From contig NW_020194575.1 in assembly GCF_002865645.1 (NCBI RefSeq), forward strand, positions 869,247 to 933,246: a stretch of DNA of 64,000 nucleotides, in the 5' to 3' direction. Shown here one piece after another: positions 1-12,189 of the stretch. Within the stretch, counting starts at the first letter, position 1; the number at the start of each line of letters is the position of its first letter. The notes beneath the pieces are model-generated. The model ran no database searches, was not told the DNA's origin, and saw only the letters and a list, made by a program, of their open reading frames with translations. The position numbers and the translations under genes were made by a program. Source of the stretch: Hyaloscypha bicolor E. Lineage: Eukaryota; Ascomycota; Leotiomycetes; Helotiales; Hyaloscyphaceae.

Positions 1-590
1 TGTGGATCATAGCCTTTAAACCAATGTCTCAGGTGCAGCTTTAGCCAATTGCCCGTGGCTGGCTGTAAGACTGGGAAGTAGTTAGTTCGCCCGCTAATGT
101 TCTTTACCCGCAGCTACGCCCAATTTACAAAGCTTGAATTCGTATTTATAATCTATTGGGAAATATGCGTCCTGCGTAAAAGAGAGACGGACGCGCTTCA
201 GGGGCATGAGTTGCTGAAATCTGCACGGCTTTTTTAATTTCCGTCTACCTGAGTTTCTGTCACATCGCTTCCCGTAATTCCTGCAGCTGCTGTGCAACAT
301 CAATGTCTCAATTTCTTCCAATCATTTTTGCACGCAGTCGCACTAGCGGGCCGACACGTCTTGGCCCGGGCCAATGCCCCGTATTACGAGTGCGAATCAG
401 GTCGAGGTTGATGAATCATCGGTTGGGACCACGCATTCAGAGACCTCACTTCTAACTCCTTTCATTCACCACAACGCGAGAGAAAGATGTCAATTCGGGT
501 GGTTGGAAGCCTTCATTCTCGATTCTAATAAATGGCTGGGAAGGCCCCCTAATTTAAGTATTATTTTATATACTTATTTATTATAATAAG
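1..590. other. GC-balanced flank with no recognised gene
   Basis: Base composition is normal up to about position 550 and then turns abruptly AT-rich. Only short open frames of 60-75 codons occur on either strand (for example 94-321 minus and 374-586 plus). They lack recognisable domains and run over each other, so I do not call a gene. This may be the end of a gene island lying to the left. Confidence 0.4.
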
Positions 591-1512
591 TTTAAAATTA
601 TATATTTTACTTCGAAACCTAAAAGGAAATAGTTTAATAATAAAGTTTATTATAACTTCTTGCTATAATTATAAAAGAATAAAAAATAAATCAAGTATAT
701 TATATAATAAATATTTCTTTACTTTAATTTATTAATAAACCAAATACATTTTAATATATTCTTTTATATTCTTTCTTATACTTTATTAAAAGTATTTCTA
801 TAAGATATTTATTAATAAGTAATAAAATAATAAAATAAATTAGTAACTTATAAAACTATAATATTAAATTTAATATAGAACCAATTTTTATTTCTCTTAT
901 AAGGTTTAAAAAGACCTTCTCTAAATAAAAGGCTATAATATAAATAATAATATAATTATAATATAGAAAGATTATTAATTTCTCTAATTAATATTTATAA
1001 TACTCGAGATTTATTATATATATTATAGTTATATACGACTTTATATATATTATAATTATACTTTTCTTATAAGATTATATACTTAAGATTTATTAATTTA
1101 TTCTACTAAAATACTTAATTAATTACTTATTTAGTTAAAAAAAAATTCTAATATTTTAGGAAATAATTTTACTATTATAATTTAAGTAATAAATACAAAA
1201 ATTATCTAATTAAATTAGAGTCAAATAAATAAAAAGAATTAGTAATTATATTTTAGATATAAGTACTAGCTAATAATTATAATTTTATTTAAGAATTAAA
1301 TATTTTAATTAGCCCGATTTAAAATACTAAGATATTATTTTATAAAATTAATTTTGTTTATTAGATCTTATATTATTTATTAATTTTTATATTAAAATAA
1401 TTTAATTAGTTTTATAAAAAGAATTTAATATAATATTTATATAAGAAACTTATATAAATATTTCTAAAATTCTAGAAATTATTTATAAGCTTTTAAAAGT
1501 ATATATTATAGT
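591..1512. repeat. AT-rich RIP-type relic with a copy of dispersed repeat R1
   Basis: This stretch is almost pure A/T, dominated by TA steps and dense in stops in all frames. Positions about 800-1070 match segments near 30250-30500, 34993-35047 and 37172-37340, here called repeat R1. No coding potential is visible. Confidence 0.6.
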
Positions 1513-2241
1513 CAGTGTGGGAAATGAGTAGAGTAGAGTAGAGTAGTGGGCCCTACTCATATTCTACTCAAATAAATTTCTCACTACTCATACTCTACTC
1601 AATACTCTACTCAACTACTCTAGAATATTCTAGAGTAGTTAAGTAGTATGCACGTGATACTACACGTGATGTTACACGTGACACACTAGCCTAATTAGGT
1701 AAGGCTCCGGGGTAGCCCGAGTCTAGCGCCACTGCACTGCCCAATTAAGTAGTGGCAAGGCTTAGTAAGCAAGCTAGAACCTTAATATATTCATAGGTTT
1801 CCTTAGCTATTAAGGGCAAACTCTTCTCTCAAGGTATTCTTATTATTTAAATTATATAATAGACTTAATAAGAGTACTATTAAGATAATATCTTACTTAA
1901 AAAGCTGGGGGTTATTTAAAGACGAATTAGAAGAAGTAAAAGGAGAAGAAAAAAAGCAGGAAAAGAAAGATTTCGAGGAGGGAAATCTGGTTTTTATAGA
2001 AGAAAAGTGGTATTTAAGTAGCCTTATATAAGCTCTAGCTTAAATTATATAGTGCTACTTAATATATACCTTATTTATTTATTAATAATTAAATAAATAT
2101 TGATTTATTATATTTACGTAACTTGCACGTGACTACTCTACTCTACTCAAGTACCATATTACGCTACTCAAACTCTACTCTACTCTACTCAAGACTACTC
2201 TAGAGTAGCTTGAGTAGCTTAAGTAGTTTTTGCCCACACTG
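1513..2241. mobile_element. Non-autonomous hAT-type element (MITE-like), 729 bp
   Basis: The element begins CAGTGTGGG and ends with the inverse CCCACACTG. It is flanked on both sides by the identical 8-bp duplication ATTATAGT (1505-1512 and 2242-2249). An 8-bp duplication with CA..G termini is the signature of the hAT superfamily. Clusters of GAGTAG/CTACTC repeats sit just inside both ends (about 1525-1640 and 2130-2225), as expected for subterminal transposase-binding repeats. Several CACGTG motifs lie inside. There is no transposase frame, so it must be mobilised in trans. It is far less AT-rich than its surroundings, which suggests insertion after the host block was mutated. Confidence 0.88.
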
Positions 2242-2875
2242 ATTATAGTACGGCAAGCCGTATTCTATTAAAATCGCCTTGTTTTAATAGTTTTGATGTT
2301 TTGGTCACATGACAAAGGCTGGGGCCTTTTGCACGTGACTTGCGGAAATCACATAAGAAAGCTGGCTTTTCTATAGTTCTAGATAATAATTCCTCTTTTA
2401 TATTTAATTAATTAAGCTTTTATATACTATATACTATTTATATTTTACTATTTATATCTTTAATCTTATTATATTACTATTAAGTTACGTTTTATATTCT
2501 AATATACTTTATATAAGTTTTTGTTTTATTATAATTTCTCTTTTATAATATTAATTAATTATATTAATTTTTAATTAAACTAGTACGAAATTTAAGTAAT
2601 TAATTTAAATGGTTTTTTTTATTAATATATAAGAATTTCTCTATATTATTATATATTTCTTTTTTTTTTAATAATTATATATTTAATAACTTTTTTTATT
2701 ATTATTTTCTAGTTTTTTTTATATTTCTTTTTAAGTTTTTTTTATTAATTATTTTTAATTAATTATTTTTAATTAATTATTTTTAATTAATTATTAATTA
2801 TTTTTAATTAATTATTTTTAATTAATTATTTTTAATTAATTTAATAGTATTTATTAATATAATAAATATAAAAAT
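2242..2875. repeat. Mixed flank then AT-rich DNA with an ATTATTTTTAATTA-type tandem array
   Basis: Positions 2242-2370 keep moderate GC, including the short palindrome TACGGCAAGCCGTA at the hAT insertion point, so the hAT element seems to have entered an older unidentified element. From 2400 on the sequence is AT-only. About 2745-2845 is a tandem array built from ATTATTTTTAATTA-like units. No gene is seen. Confidence 0.5.
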
Positions 2876-3180
2876 AATTATTACTTTCTTAGTAATATAT
2901 AATACTATTATATAATATATATGAAATACTAATATATTAAATTAGTAAAATAATTAAATTAGAAATAAGAATTATAGTATTATAATATTAATATATAATT
3001 TCTAAATCTATTAAGCCTAATAGAAACTAGCTATTAGTCGAGTTATTTATAAAATATAAGATTATATAACTATATCTCGTATTTTATATTTTATTACTTA
3101 TATTTTATATTTCAAGTCCTGTTATTATATATATAACTTCTAAAAAAATAGCTATATTAATATTAAAACTTTTCTAAAAA
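2876..3180 (-). repeat. LTR (3' LTR) of Copia copy A
   Basis: Aligns by eye over its length with 8655-8960, and in inverse with 11885-12175. Shared landmarks include the run of GAGATATGAAATATAGGATA-like words (inverse) and a stretch reading TAATATATAATACTATTATA. Confidence 0.65.
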
Positions 3181-6100
3181 CGCGAAAAATAGTATTTCTT
3201 TTTAATTATATACTAATTTCCTAATTCGGCCTAGTATTACACTTTCTAAATACTTTATATATTTATATATATTCTTTTATTCTATATTCTTATCTTATAT
3301 ATTTATTTTCTATTTTATTTATATTTAATTTATATCTTTATATCTAATTATATTATATTTATATTAATTGGATATTTAAAGGTATTTAATAGCTTCGATT
3401 TCGTTATAGAATTAGTAGAATTCGATTTTCCCTTAATTTATTTAATTTCTATAATCTCTTATTATTTATATATCTAGTAAAAATATATTATATTAATTAT
3501 TAGGTATTTCTCTCGAGTAATATCTAATTTAATAAGGCATTCATATAATAACTTTAAATTCATATAAATAACTAGTAGTAATTCTATTTCTATTATTTTA
3601 TTAATTATAAATTTAATTAAAATACTTATATTAAAATTATAAGCTATATTATAGAATTCCGAAATTAGAATACTTTTAGTAATTCTCTTATATTTAGTAA
3701 AGAACTAGTAAATAATATTAGTATATCTAGTTCTATTTACTAGAACTAGAATATATTTAATTTAGGAAAAGAAATCTCTATTATTTATAAAAATAATTAA
3801 ATATAAAGACTTTTTTACTAGTTTTATAAATTTTAGTTCTCTAGTAATATTCTGAATTTGCTATTAAATATATTTATTAAATATCTTTATATTAGTTTTT
3901 GAGAATTTAAAAGCTTAAATAATAATTAATAGGTTATATTAAGCTTTTAATTAATAAACTAATATAATATATATTTTTCTAATATATTAGGAAATATATT
4001 AATTCTTAATAAAAAGATTTTAATAAATAGTATCTTTATTATTTATAATAATAGTATTTTTTTATATTAGTATTCTTATATAAAAGTAATTCTAGTAATA
4101 TTTATATAAATAATACTTTTATTAAACTTGAAATTATAATTAAAAATAAGGGTATTTATATTTTTTTAGCTAAGAATTTAGTTTTTTAAAACTTGAATTA
4201 CTTTGCTTTTATAAAATTATTAGTTCTAATAAATAGAATATTATTAGTTTAAAGGCTAATAATTTCAAAGAATTACTTACTATAAAAAATCAAGAGTTAT
4301 AAATTAATTATTTTATAGAAAGCTTATTAATATTATAGAAATAATAAGTCTTAAATTAATATATTCTAGTTTCTAATATATTATATAATGGTTTTATAAT
4401 CTTTAAAATAGAATTATTCTTTAAATTTAGTTCTCTAATAAAATTATAAAGTAAATTAATATAGAAATTATAATTAAGTAAATTTATTAATTAGATATAA
4501 GCTTATTAGATATTATATAAATATAATTCCGTAATATCTATTATTATAATAGTATTATTAAAAATAATTCTCTGGCTAATTTATTAAATAATTTGTAATT
4601 ATATTAATATTATATATTTTATATCATTATTATAAGCTTAAATAACTAATTTCGACTTTTTAAGCTTTCTTTTTATATCTTTATTTTTAATCTTATTAAT
4701 AAATAGGGAATTAAATTTTTTTTTTTAATATTTGAAATCTAGAAATAACTTTAAAAATACTTTTTTCTAAAAAGCTAATAACTTTAATTTAATAGAAATA
4801 TTATAATATTCGGGTTTTTATAAATGTATTTTTTATTATATTTAAATAAAATAGCAGAAATAATAAAAGAAATTATATTTATATTATTTTTAGTCTTATT
4901 ATAAAATTTGGAATTATATTTAAATTTAAATATATTAATTTTAATATTCTTTATAAAAAAGGGCTTTATAGAAATTAAATGAAAAATAGTATTATTATAT
5001 AATAAAACTAATATATAATTCTTTCTATTAATAGCTATTAGCTTATATAGCTTATTTTAATTATTAGATTAATTAGTATTTCTTTTATATTATATAAAAA
5101 TATTCGAATTTAGGAAAAGTTTATAAATATTAGTAATATTAGAATTATTTCAAGTATTTAAAACATTTATAATTTAATATTTAGCTTAAAACTTTTGAAT
5201 TTCTATTATTACTTTTTTAAATACTATTAATTACTATAATATAATTAATAATAAAATATTATATTTAATTATTCGAAATAAAATACTATAAATTAAAAAA
5301 ATTAAAATAATACTATTAGATTTTATAAAGTTATTAATAGCCTTAAAAACTATTTGAAATATAGTATTTTTATTAATTCTATTAAGTTCAGTTATAATAA
5401 TAAAGTAAATATATTAAATCGGGCTATAGTAATATTTTATAATTCTAACGGAATTATAAGCTTCTATAAGAATAATTTTAATCTTAATTTCTATAGTATT
5501 TATAAGCTAAGCAAATTTCTTATTAGTAAACTATTTTTCGGTATTTATTATAATCTAATTAAAAGAACCTAAATAAGTATTAATTTAATACTATTTTAGA
5601 ATATTTCAAATATATAATATATTAATATTTTAAAACTATTAGCTAGTTTAATATCAGGTGCCTTTATTAATAATATAGAATATAGGCTTATTAGAAATAT
5701 AAAAAATATTAATAATAATAAAATAATTAAAGCTAATATTATTTTTTAAATTAAAAGTAAATTATTCTGGTAATTATTCGAATTTCTAATATTATTTATA
5801 GTATTTTATAAGATATTTAAGGGCTTTATATTAATATTATAGTCTATTTATTCTAGTACATTTCGGAATTTATTAATAAATAAATAACTAAAATAATAAT
5901 ATAAATATTATAATTTGATTTTTATAAGAAAATAGAAATTATAAATAAAGAATTCGAAAATAAAGCTTTATAATATAATATTCTAAAATAAAAAAAAGTA
6001 TTTAAAATATTATATTATAAATATATAATATCTAGTAAAAGTAATAAAATAATTAGTAAAATTATTAAAATAAATATTTAGCTTATTTATATTAACTAAA

Positions 6101-8149
6101 CTAAATAAAAATAAAATCTTTATAAATATAAAATAAAATTATATTTATTTAATTAGTATTCTTATTATTATATATTTAATAAAGAATATAAATCTAATAT
6201 TAAACTAGATATTAATTTAATCTTTAATAGTTTTATTAAGTTTAATACTATTATTAGTTTATTATAAAACTTGAAATTAGTTAGAACTAGTAATTAAGAA
6301 TCTAGAAGCTCTAATATTAATTATAAATATCTAAGTATTTTTTATTTATTTAATAGGCTTTAAAATATAGTTTTTACTTATTATCTAATTTATAAGAAAA
6401 AGAAAAATAAGGTTATTTATAAAAGTATTAATTATAGAAGTAATAAAAATAATAGAAGTAATTAAAAAGCTTTTAATTAAAATAAAATAAAAATTTGAAT
6501 AATATTTCTCTTTTTTGTTTATTTTTATTAGTAAAGCTTTAAAAGTATTATTTTCTAGTTTATTTCTACTATTTTTATTATTTTCTTTTTCTTTAACTTT
6601 AATAATATATTTTATATAAATATTATTAAAGTATTTATTAAAGTTATAAAAGTTTCGAAATCTAAATTAATAGATATTTCTATTCTTAAATCGAGTTTTC
6701 TTAGCTTTATATTTCTTTAATATATATTTCTAGAAGTAGTATTCGGGTTTCTTATATATAAAATACGATTTTAGAATATAATTATTATAATTATAAGACT
6801 TGAAATAATTATTATAAGTTCTGAAATTATAGCTGAATTTATATTAATAATTTAAATAATAGTATTATTAATTTATTATTTCTTTTTATAAGTAATAATA
6901 GATAATTAAAGTTTATTAATAAGCTAATTAAGTTTTATTAGAAGAATTCGAAACTATATGTTAATATATTAGTAAACCTTAATAAATAGTAATAATTTTA
7001 TTATATAGGAATTCGGTATTTTATAAAACAGAAATAAAACTATATTATAATTAATATAGATTATTAATTAGTATTTAAATAAGCTCAAATATTGTTTTTT
7101 TTTAGGATATTTAGCTATTATAATTATTAAAATAATAGTATTTTATTTATCTAAATCTTAATATTAGAAATCGGGGCTTTTAAAAATACTATAAATATTT
7201 ATATAAGTCTTTTTATATATATATTAAAAGAGCTAGTTATTATAAAAGTAGTTTTATATTAATTTTCTTTAATATAGTAAAGAAAGCTCTTATTAATGCC
7301 TTTTATAAAAGCTTTATATATTAGTAAATATCGAGAAAAATAATAATTTTATAATTAAAATTATCTTTAATTCTATTATATTTTTATATCTTAAAAAATA
7401 TTTTTATTACTTTTCTAATAAGCTTTCTAGTAATAGTAATAGATATTAATTAAGGGGTTTTCGGGTTTAATAGATCTAATAGTAATAGTAAAAATAAAAG
7501 TAGTAAATAGCTTTAATTTAGAAAAAGTAAATAAATGCCTTAATTTAACTAATTAATTAATTAAAAATACTTGATTTCTTTTTATTTAGTTTCTTTTAAA
7601 GTAAAATAAACTAATATAATAGGTTTCTTTAAAAGATTTATTTTAATTAGACTATTTTTAATAATATTAGCTTTATTCTAAATATATATTATTATTTTTT
7701 TCTAAATAATATTAAATAAAAACTATATTATAATAAAATATAAATAGTTTTATTTAATATAAATATTATTATATTAAAGATATTTTTAAAGGCCTTATAA
7801 TTTAATATAATTATATTAGCTAAAAGTTATATTATTAAAGTTCTTGAAATTATTTTTAAATAAATCCTATAAGTTCTTATTAGAAGTTCTATATAAAATA
7901 TATTAATATATTTTAATATTTAGATGTTTCTAAAGATTTACCTTTATAATATTTTTAATATTAATTCTATTTTCTTATTTCTTAATTAGTTTCTTTTTCT
8001 TTTTATTATTTATACTAAATTAAGTTTAGTTTCTTTCTAGTATATATATATATATATAATTTATAATAAGAAGTATTCGAAAATAAAGTAATTCGTAATA
8101 GGGTTATAAAAAGAATTTAGTAATAAAAATATTAAAGATATTAAAATAA

Positions 8150-8222
8150 ATATTTTATTTTTAAATATTTTATTTTTAAATATTTTATTTTTAAATATTT
8201 TATTTTTAAATATTTTATTTAT
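8150..8222. repeat. 15-bp tandem repeat, nearly five copies
   Basis: The unit TATTTTATTTTTAAA repeats without change between copies. It lies in the 5' part of Copia copy A. Perfect units inside heavily mutated DNA point to recent expansion. Confidence 0.85.
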
Positions 8223-8654
8223 AATAAGAAATTTAGGAAATAAAATATTATAATTCAGGGAAAATCTAAAACTCGAGAGATTTAATTTGATAATAAAATC
8301 GAAGTTGTAATTAAAGAACTTTAAAAATATATAAATATATATATTTTAAAAAAAGAATTCTATAAATTCGAGTATTATATAAATAGAAAAAATAGTTTTT
8401 AAAAAAGTAGTTTTGGGATTAAAAAAAGTTAATTTTAAAGAATAATAGAAATTAAATAAATAAATAGTTAAATAGCTAATTATTTATTAATTAGTAAAAG
8501 CTAGTATTTTTTCCTTAGGCTACTAAATATCTTCCCGGAATTAATAATAGTTTTTTCTTTTAACTAGAAATAAACTATTTATTTTAAGTTACTAAATACT
8601 TTTCTAATAAACTAAATCTTTTTCTAATTTATAAATACTAACTGATTAGTATTA

Positions 8655-8960
8655 GTTTACTAGTAATATATAATACTATTATATAATATATACAAAATAC
8701 TAGTATATTAAATTAATAAAATAATTAATATTTAGAAATAAGAATTATAATATTATAATATTAGTATATAATTCCTAAATTTACTAAGATTAATAGAAAT
8801 TAGCTATTAGTTAAGTTACTTATAAAATACGAGATTATATAATTATATTTTATATTTTATATCTTATTACTTATATTTTATTATTTATATCTCATATCTC
8901 GAATCTTATAATTATATATATAACTTTTAAAAAAGTAGCTATACTAATAATAATCTTATA
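8655..8960 (-). repeat. LTR (5' LTR) of Copia copy A
   Basis: Direct-repeat partner of 2876-3180, with the same order of landmark words. The two LTRs differ by many C/T and G/A changes, as expected after RIP. Confidence 0.65.
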
Positions 8961-9298
8961 ATCTTTTTTCTTATTATTAATAAATACTTAAAATATTTAA
9001 ATATTTATTTATTAATTTCTTTATTTTATATATTATAACTTCTAATAAAAAGAATTATAATTATTATAATAAGAGTTTTAAATCTTATATTTTAGTAAGT
9101 TCTTGAGCTTTAATATTTATTAAAAATTAACGCGATTTTAAATTTCTTATAATATTTTAAAGGCTTACTAGTTTTAGAAAAATAATATTAATTAAATCTT
9201 TAAAAACTAATAGAAGTCTAATAATAATAATACTTGAATTAATATATTTTAATATTTTCTAATTTCTAAAAGAAATATTATAAAGTTTATTTTTAAAA

Positions 9299-9347
<49 letters not shown>

Positions 9348-9348
9348 T
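9299..9348. repeat. (ATT)n microsatellite
   Basis: About 16 uninterrupted ATT units between Copia copies A and B. Confidence 0.95.
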
Positions 9349-10289
9349 CGAGAATTATATTTTACTTTATATTATATATATATAATTTAATTAATAGATT
9401 TAGAAGAAATATATTAATATTATAATATTATACCTTTTACTTTTAAATAATAATTACTTTATTAACTTATATATTAAATATTTTATTTATATTATTAATA
9501 AACTAATATTAATTAATTTATATATATAAATTAGAAAGAAAATATTATAGGCCAGGTCTTTATATAAAGAAAACTAATAGTTTTAATATAAAAAAAATAA
9601 TTAAGAAAATAAAAAGAGAATTTCGCTCTTATATAAACTAAATATATATAGGCTATATATTCTTATAGCTATAATAATAAAAGTTATATAATTGAATTAT
9701 ATAATTAAGTTCAAATTACAGGTTTAACTAGTTATATTACTTCTTTTTTTATAAAGCTAAAGGCCTATTTATTTTTAAAGTTATTAGAATTAAATTCCCC
9801 TAAAATCTTATTAATCTAATATATTCTTAAAATATTAATCTTTACTATATAACTCCTAAAATTAGCTTCTAATTTAATTAGTATTAAGTATATATAATTC
9901 TATATTTACTAGCTAGTATTACTATAATATAAATATAAATTCTTTTTTTATAAGCCTTAATTATATTCTTTAAAACTCGTTTTATATATATTTCAAATAT
10001 AAAAGCCATATATATTTCTAGAACGGTTTTCTAATTAATAATTATTATAGCGGGTTAAGATCCGGTTTTTATACTTAATATATAGTACTTATACTAGTTC
10101 CTATAAACTTATTTTTATATAATTATATTTCTTTATTTCTCAGGAAATTAGGGCTTGCTTTTAGCTTCTTTTTTTAATAAATTCTTTTTATATTAAAAGC
10201 CTAGTTTATAATAATTATATTATATAAGCCTATATTTATTATAGCTCTATTTCAAGTTTAATATTATATATTTTTAACTTTCGGTTTAT

Positions 10290-11680
10290 TAATGAGATTA
10301 AGAATAAGGATATAAAAATAAAGTTTAAGAAATCGAGACTAGTTATTTAAGCTTATAATAATAGTAAGAAATATATAATATTAATATAATTACTTATTAT
10401 TTAATATATTAGCCAGAGAATTATTTTTAGTATTATTATTATAATAATAATAGATATTATAGAGTTATATTTATATAATATCTTATAAGCTTATATCTAA
10501 TTAATGACTTTATTTAATTATAATTTTTATATTAACTTATTTTATAAACTTACTAAAGAGCTAAATCTAAAAAATAATTCTATTCTAAAAATTATAAAAC
10601 TATTATATAATATACCGGAAGATAGAAACTACTAGTTTAAGATTTACTATTTCTATTATACTAATAAGCTTTCTATAAAATAATTAACTTATAATTCTTG
10701 CCTTTTCTATAATAAATAACCCTTTAAAATTATTGGCCTTTAAACTAATAATTTTATAAAAATAAAGTAACTAAAGCTCTAAAAAGCTAAGTTCTTGGCT
10801 AAGAAATATAAATGTTTTACTTTTAATTATAATCTCAAGTTTAATAAAGGTATTATTTATATAAATATTACTAGAATTACTCTTATATAGAAATACTAGT
10901 ATAAAAACCTCTAAACCGCTTCTATAAAAAATATTACTACTATAAGTAGTAAGAGTACTATTTATTAAGATTTCTCTATTAAGGACTAATATATTACCTA
11001 ATATATTAGAGAAGTATATATTATATTAGTCTATTAACTAGAAGTTTTATATAACCTATTAATTACTATTTAAGCTATTAAATTCTCGGAAACTAATATA
11101 AAGGCATTTAATAAGTATATTTAATAGCAAATTGAGAATATTATTAGAGGACTAAGATTTATAAAGCTAGTAAAAAAGTTCTTATATTTAATTATTTTTA
11201 CGAATACTTTATTTATAAATAATAAAAATCTCTTTTCTCAAATTAGATATATTCTAGTTCTAGTAAATAGAACTAGATATACTAATATTATTTACTAGTT
11301 CTTTACTAAATATAAGAGAATTACTAGAAGTATTCTAGTTTTAGAACTCTATAATATAGCTTATGGCTTTAATATAAGTACTTTAGTTAAATCTATAATT
11401 AATAAAATACTAGAAATAGAACTATTACTAGTAGTTTATATGAATTCGAAGTCGTTATATAAATGCCTTATTAAATTAGGAACTATTCGAGAAAAATATC
11501 TAATAATTAATATAATATACCTCTATTAGATATATAAATAACGAGAGATTATAAAAGTTAAATGAATTAAGGAAAAATCGAATTCTACTAATTCTATAAC
11601 GAAATTAAAGTTAATAAATGCCTTTAAATATCTAATTAATATAAATACTATATAATTAGATATAGAGATATAAATTAAGT
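10290..11680 (+). pseudogene. Copia reverse transcriptase / RNase H relic
   Basis: Reading the plus strand through stops gives a Copia-type polyprotein tail. Near 10320 there is KKSRLVI followed by a stop and then AYN, matching the family's KSRLVVQAYND motif, and then ISQRI and LYL blocks of the reverse transcriptase. Around 11430-11480 the frame reads NSKSLYKCLIKLGTIREK, matching the RNase H motif with its D-S-x-S-L-Y core. Further on, IKEKSNSTNSITKLK corresponds to the family's W-I-x-G-x-x-N-P-A-D-x-x-T-K ending. The Asp of DSK reads Asn here, and CAA/CAG codons are now stops, both expected from RIP C-to-T change. The fragment is non-functional. I base the assignment on motif order, not on an alignment search. 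Confidence 0.8.
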
Positions 11681-11884
11681 ATAAATAGAATAGAAAATAG
11701 ATATATAGAATAGAAGAATATTATAGGAGAAGAAATTATATATAAAAGGCTATAGCTTTTAGTATATAACTAAAACCTCAGAAATAATATAGATATATAA
11801 AGTATTTGAGAAATCTAATACTAGGCTAGATTAGAAAATTTATATATAATTAGAAAGAAGTATTATTTTTCGCATTTTTAAAGA

Positions 11885-12175
11885 GTTTCTAGTATTAGTA
11901 TAGCTATTTCTTTAAGAATTATATATATAGTTACAGGATATAGGATACGAAATATAGGATATGAAATATGAGATATAGTTATATAACCTTGCATTTTATA
12001 AGTAACTCAACTAGTAAACTAGATTTCTTTAAGCTTAATAGATTTAGGAATTATATATTAATACTATAATATTATAATTCCTATTTCTAAATAATAATAA
12101 CTTTACTAACTAATATAACTAGTATTTCTATACTTATATAATAGTATTATATATTATTAGTAAACTAATAATTAT
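11885..12175 (+). repeat. 3' LTR of Copia copy B
   Basis: Inverse match to 2876-3180 and 8655-8960. It ends in a stretch whose inverse is the start of the copy A LTRs (around TAATATATAATACTATTATA). Confidence 0.6.
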
Positions 12176-12189
12176 ATAAATATAATTTT

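Larger units (their letters stand above)
2876..8960 (-). mobile_element. Ty1/Copia LTR retrotransposon, RIP-degraded copy A (about 6.1 kb)
   Basis: Two direct repeats of about 300 bp, 2876-3180 and 8655-8960, frame the copy and behave as LTRs. Internal sequence near 3370-3790 is the inverse of the RNase H-like segment that can be translated in copy B (11250-11670). The segment near 4480-4680 is the inverse of copy B's reverse transcriptase start (10310-10540). The element therefore runs on the minus strand with its 5' LTR at the right. Every frame is broken by stops. The ends are placed by eye to within some tens of bases. Confidence 0.7.
9360..12175 (+). mobile_element. Ty1/Copia retrotransposon, truncated copy B, plus strand
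   Basis: This copy lies in inverse orientation to copy A. Its right end (11885-12175) is the inverse of copy A's LTRs and so is the 3' LTR. A weaker LTR-like segment at about 9360-9515 may be the 5' LTR. At about 2.8 kb it is much shorter than copy A, so the gag and integrase regions appear deleted. The polymerase part is described separately. Confidence 0.6.

Noticed and set aside
5354..5572. 72-codon Asn/Ile/Tyr-rich plus frame
   Set aside because: A chance frame in Copia copy A on the strand opposite to its coding strand; the homologous place in copy C (13081-13200) is not open.
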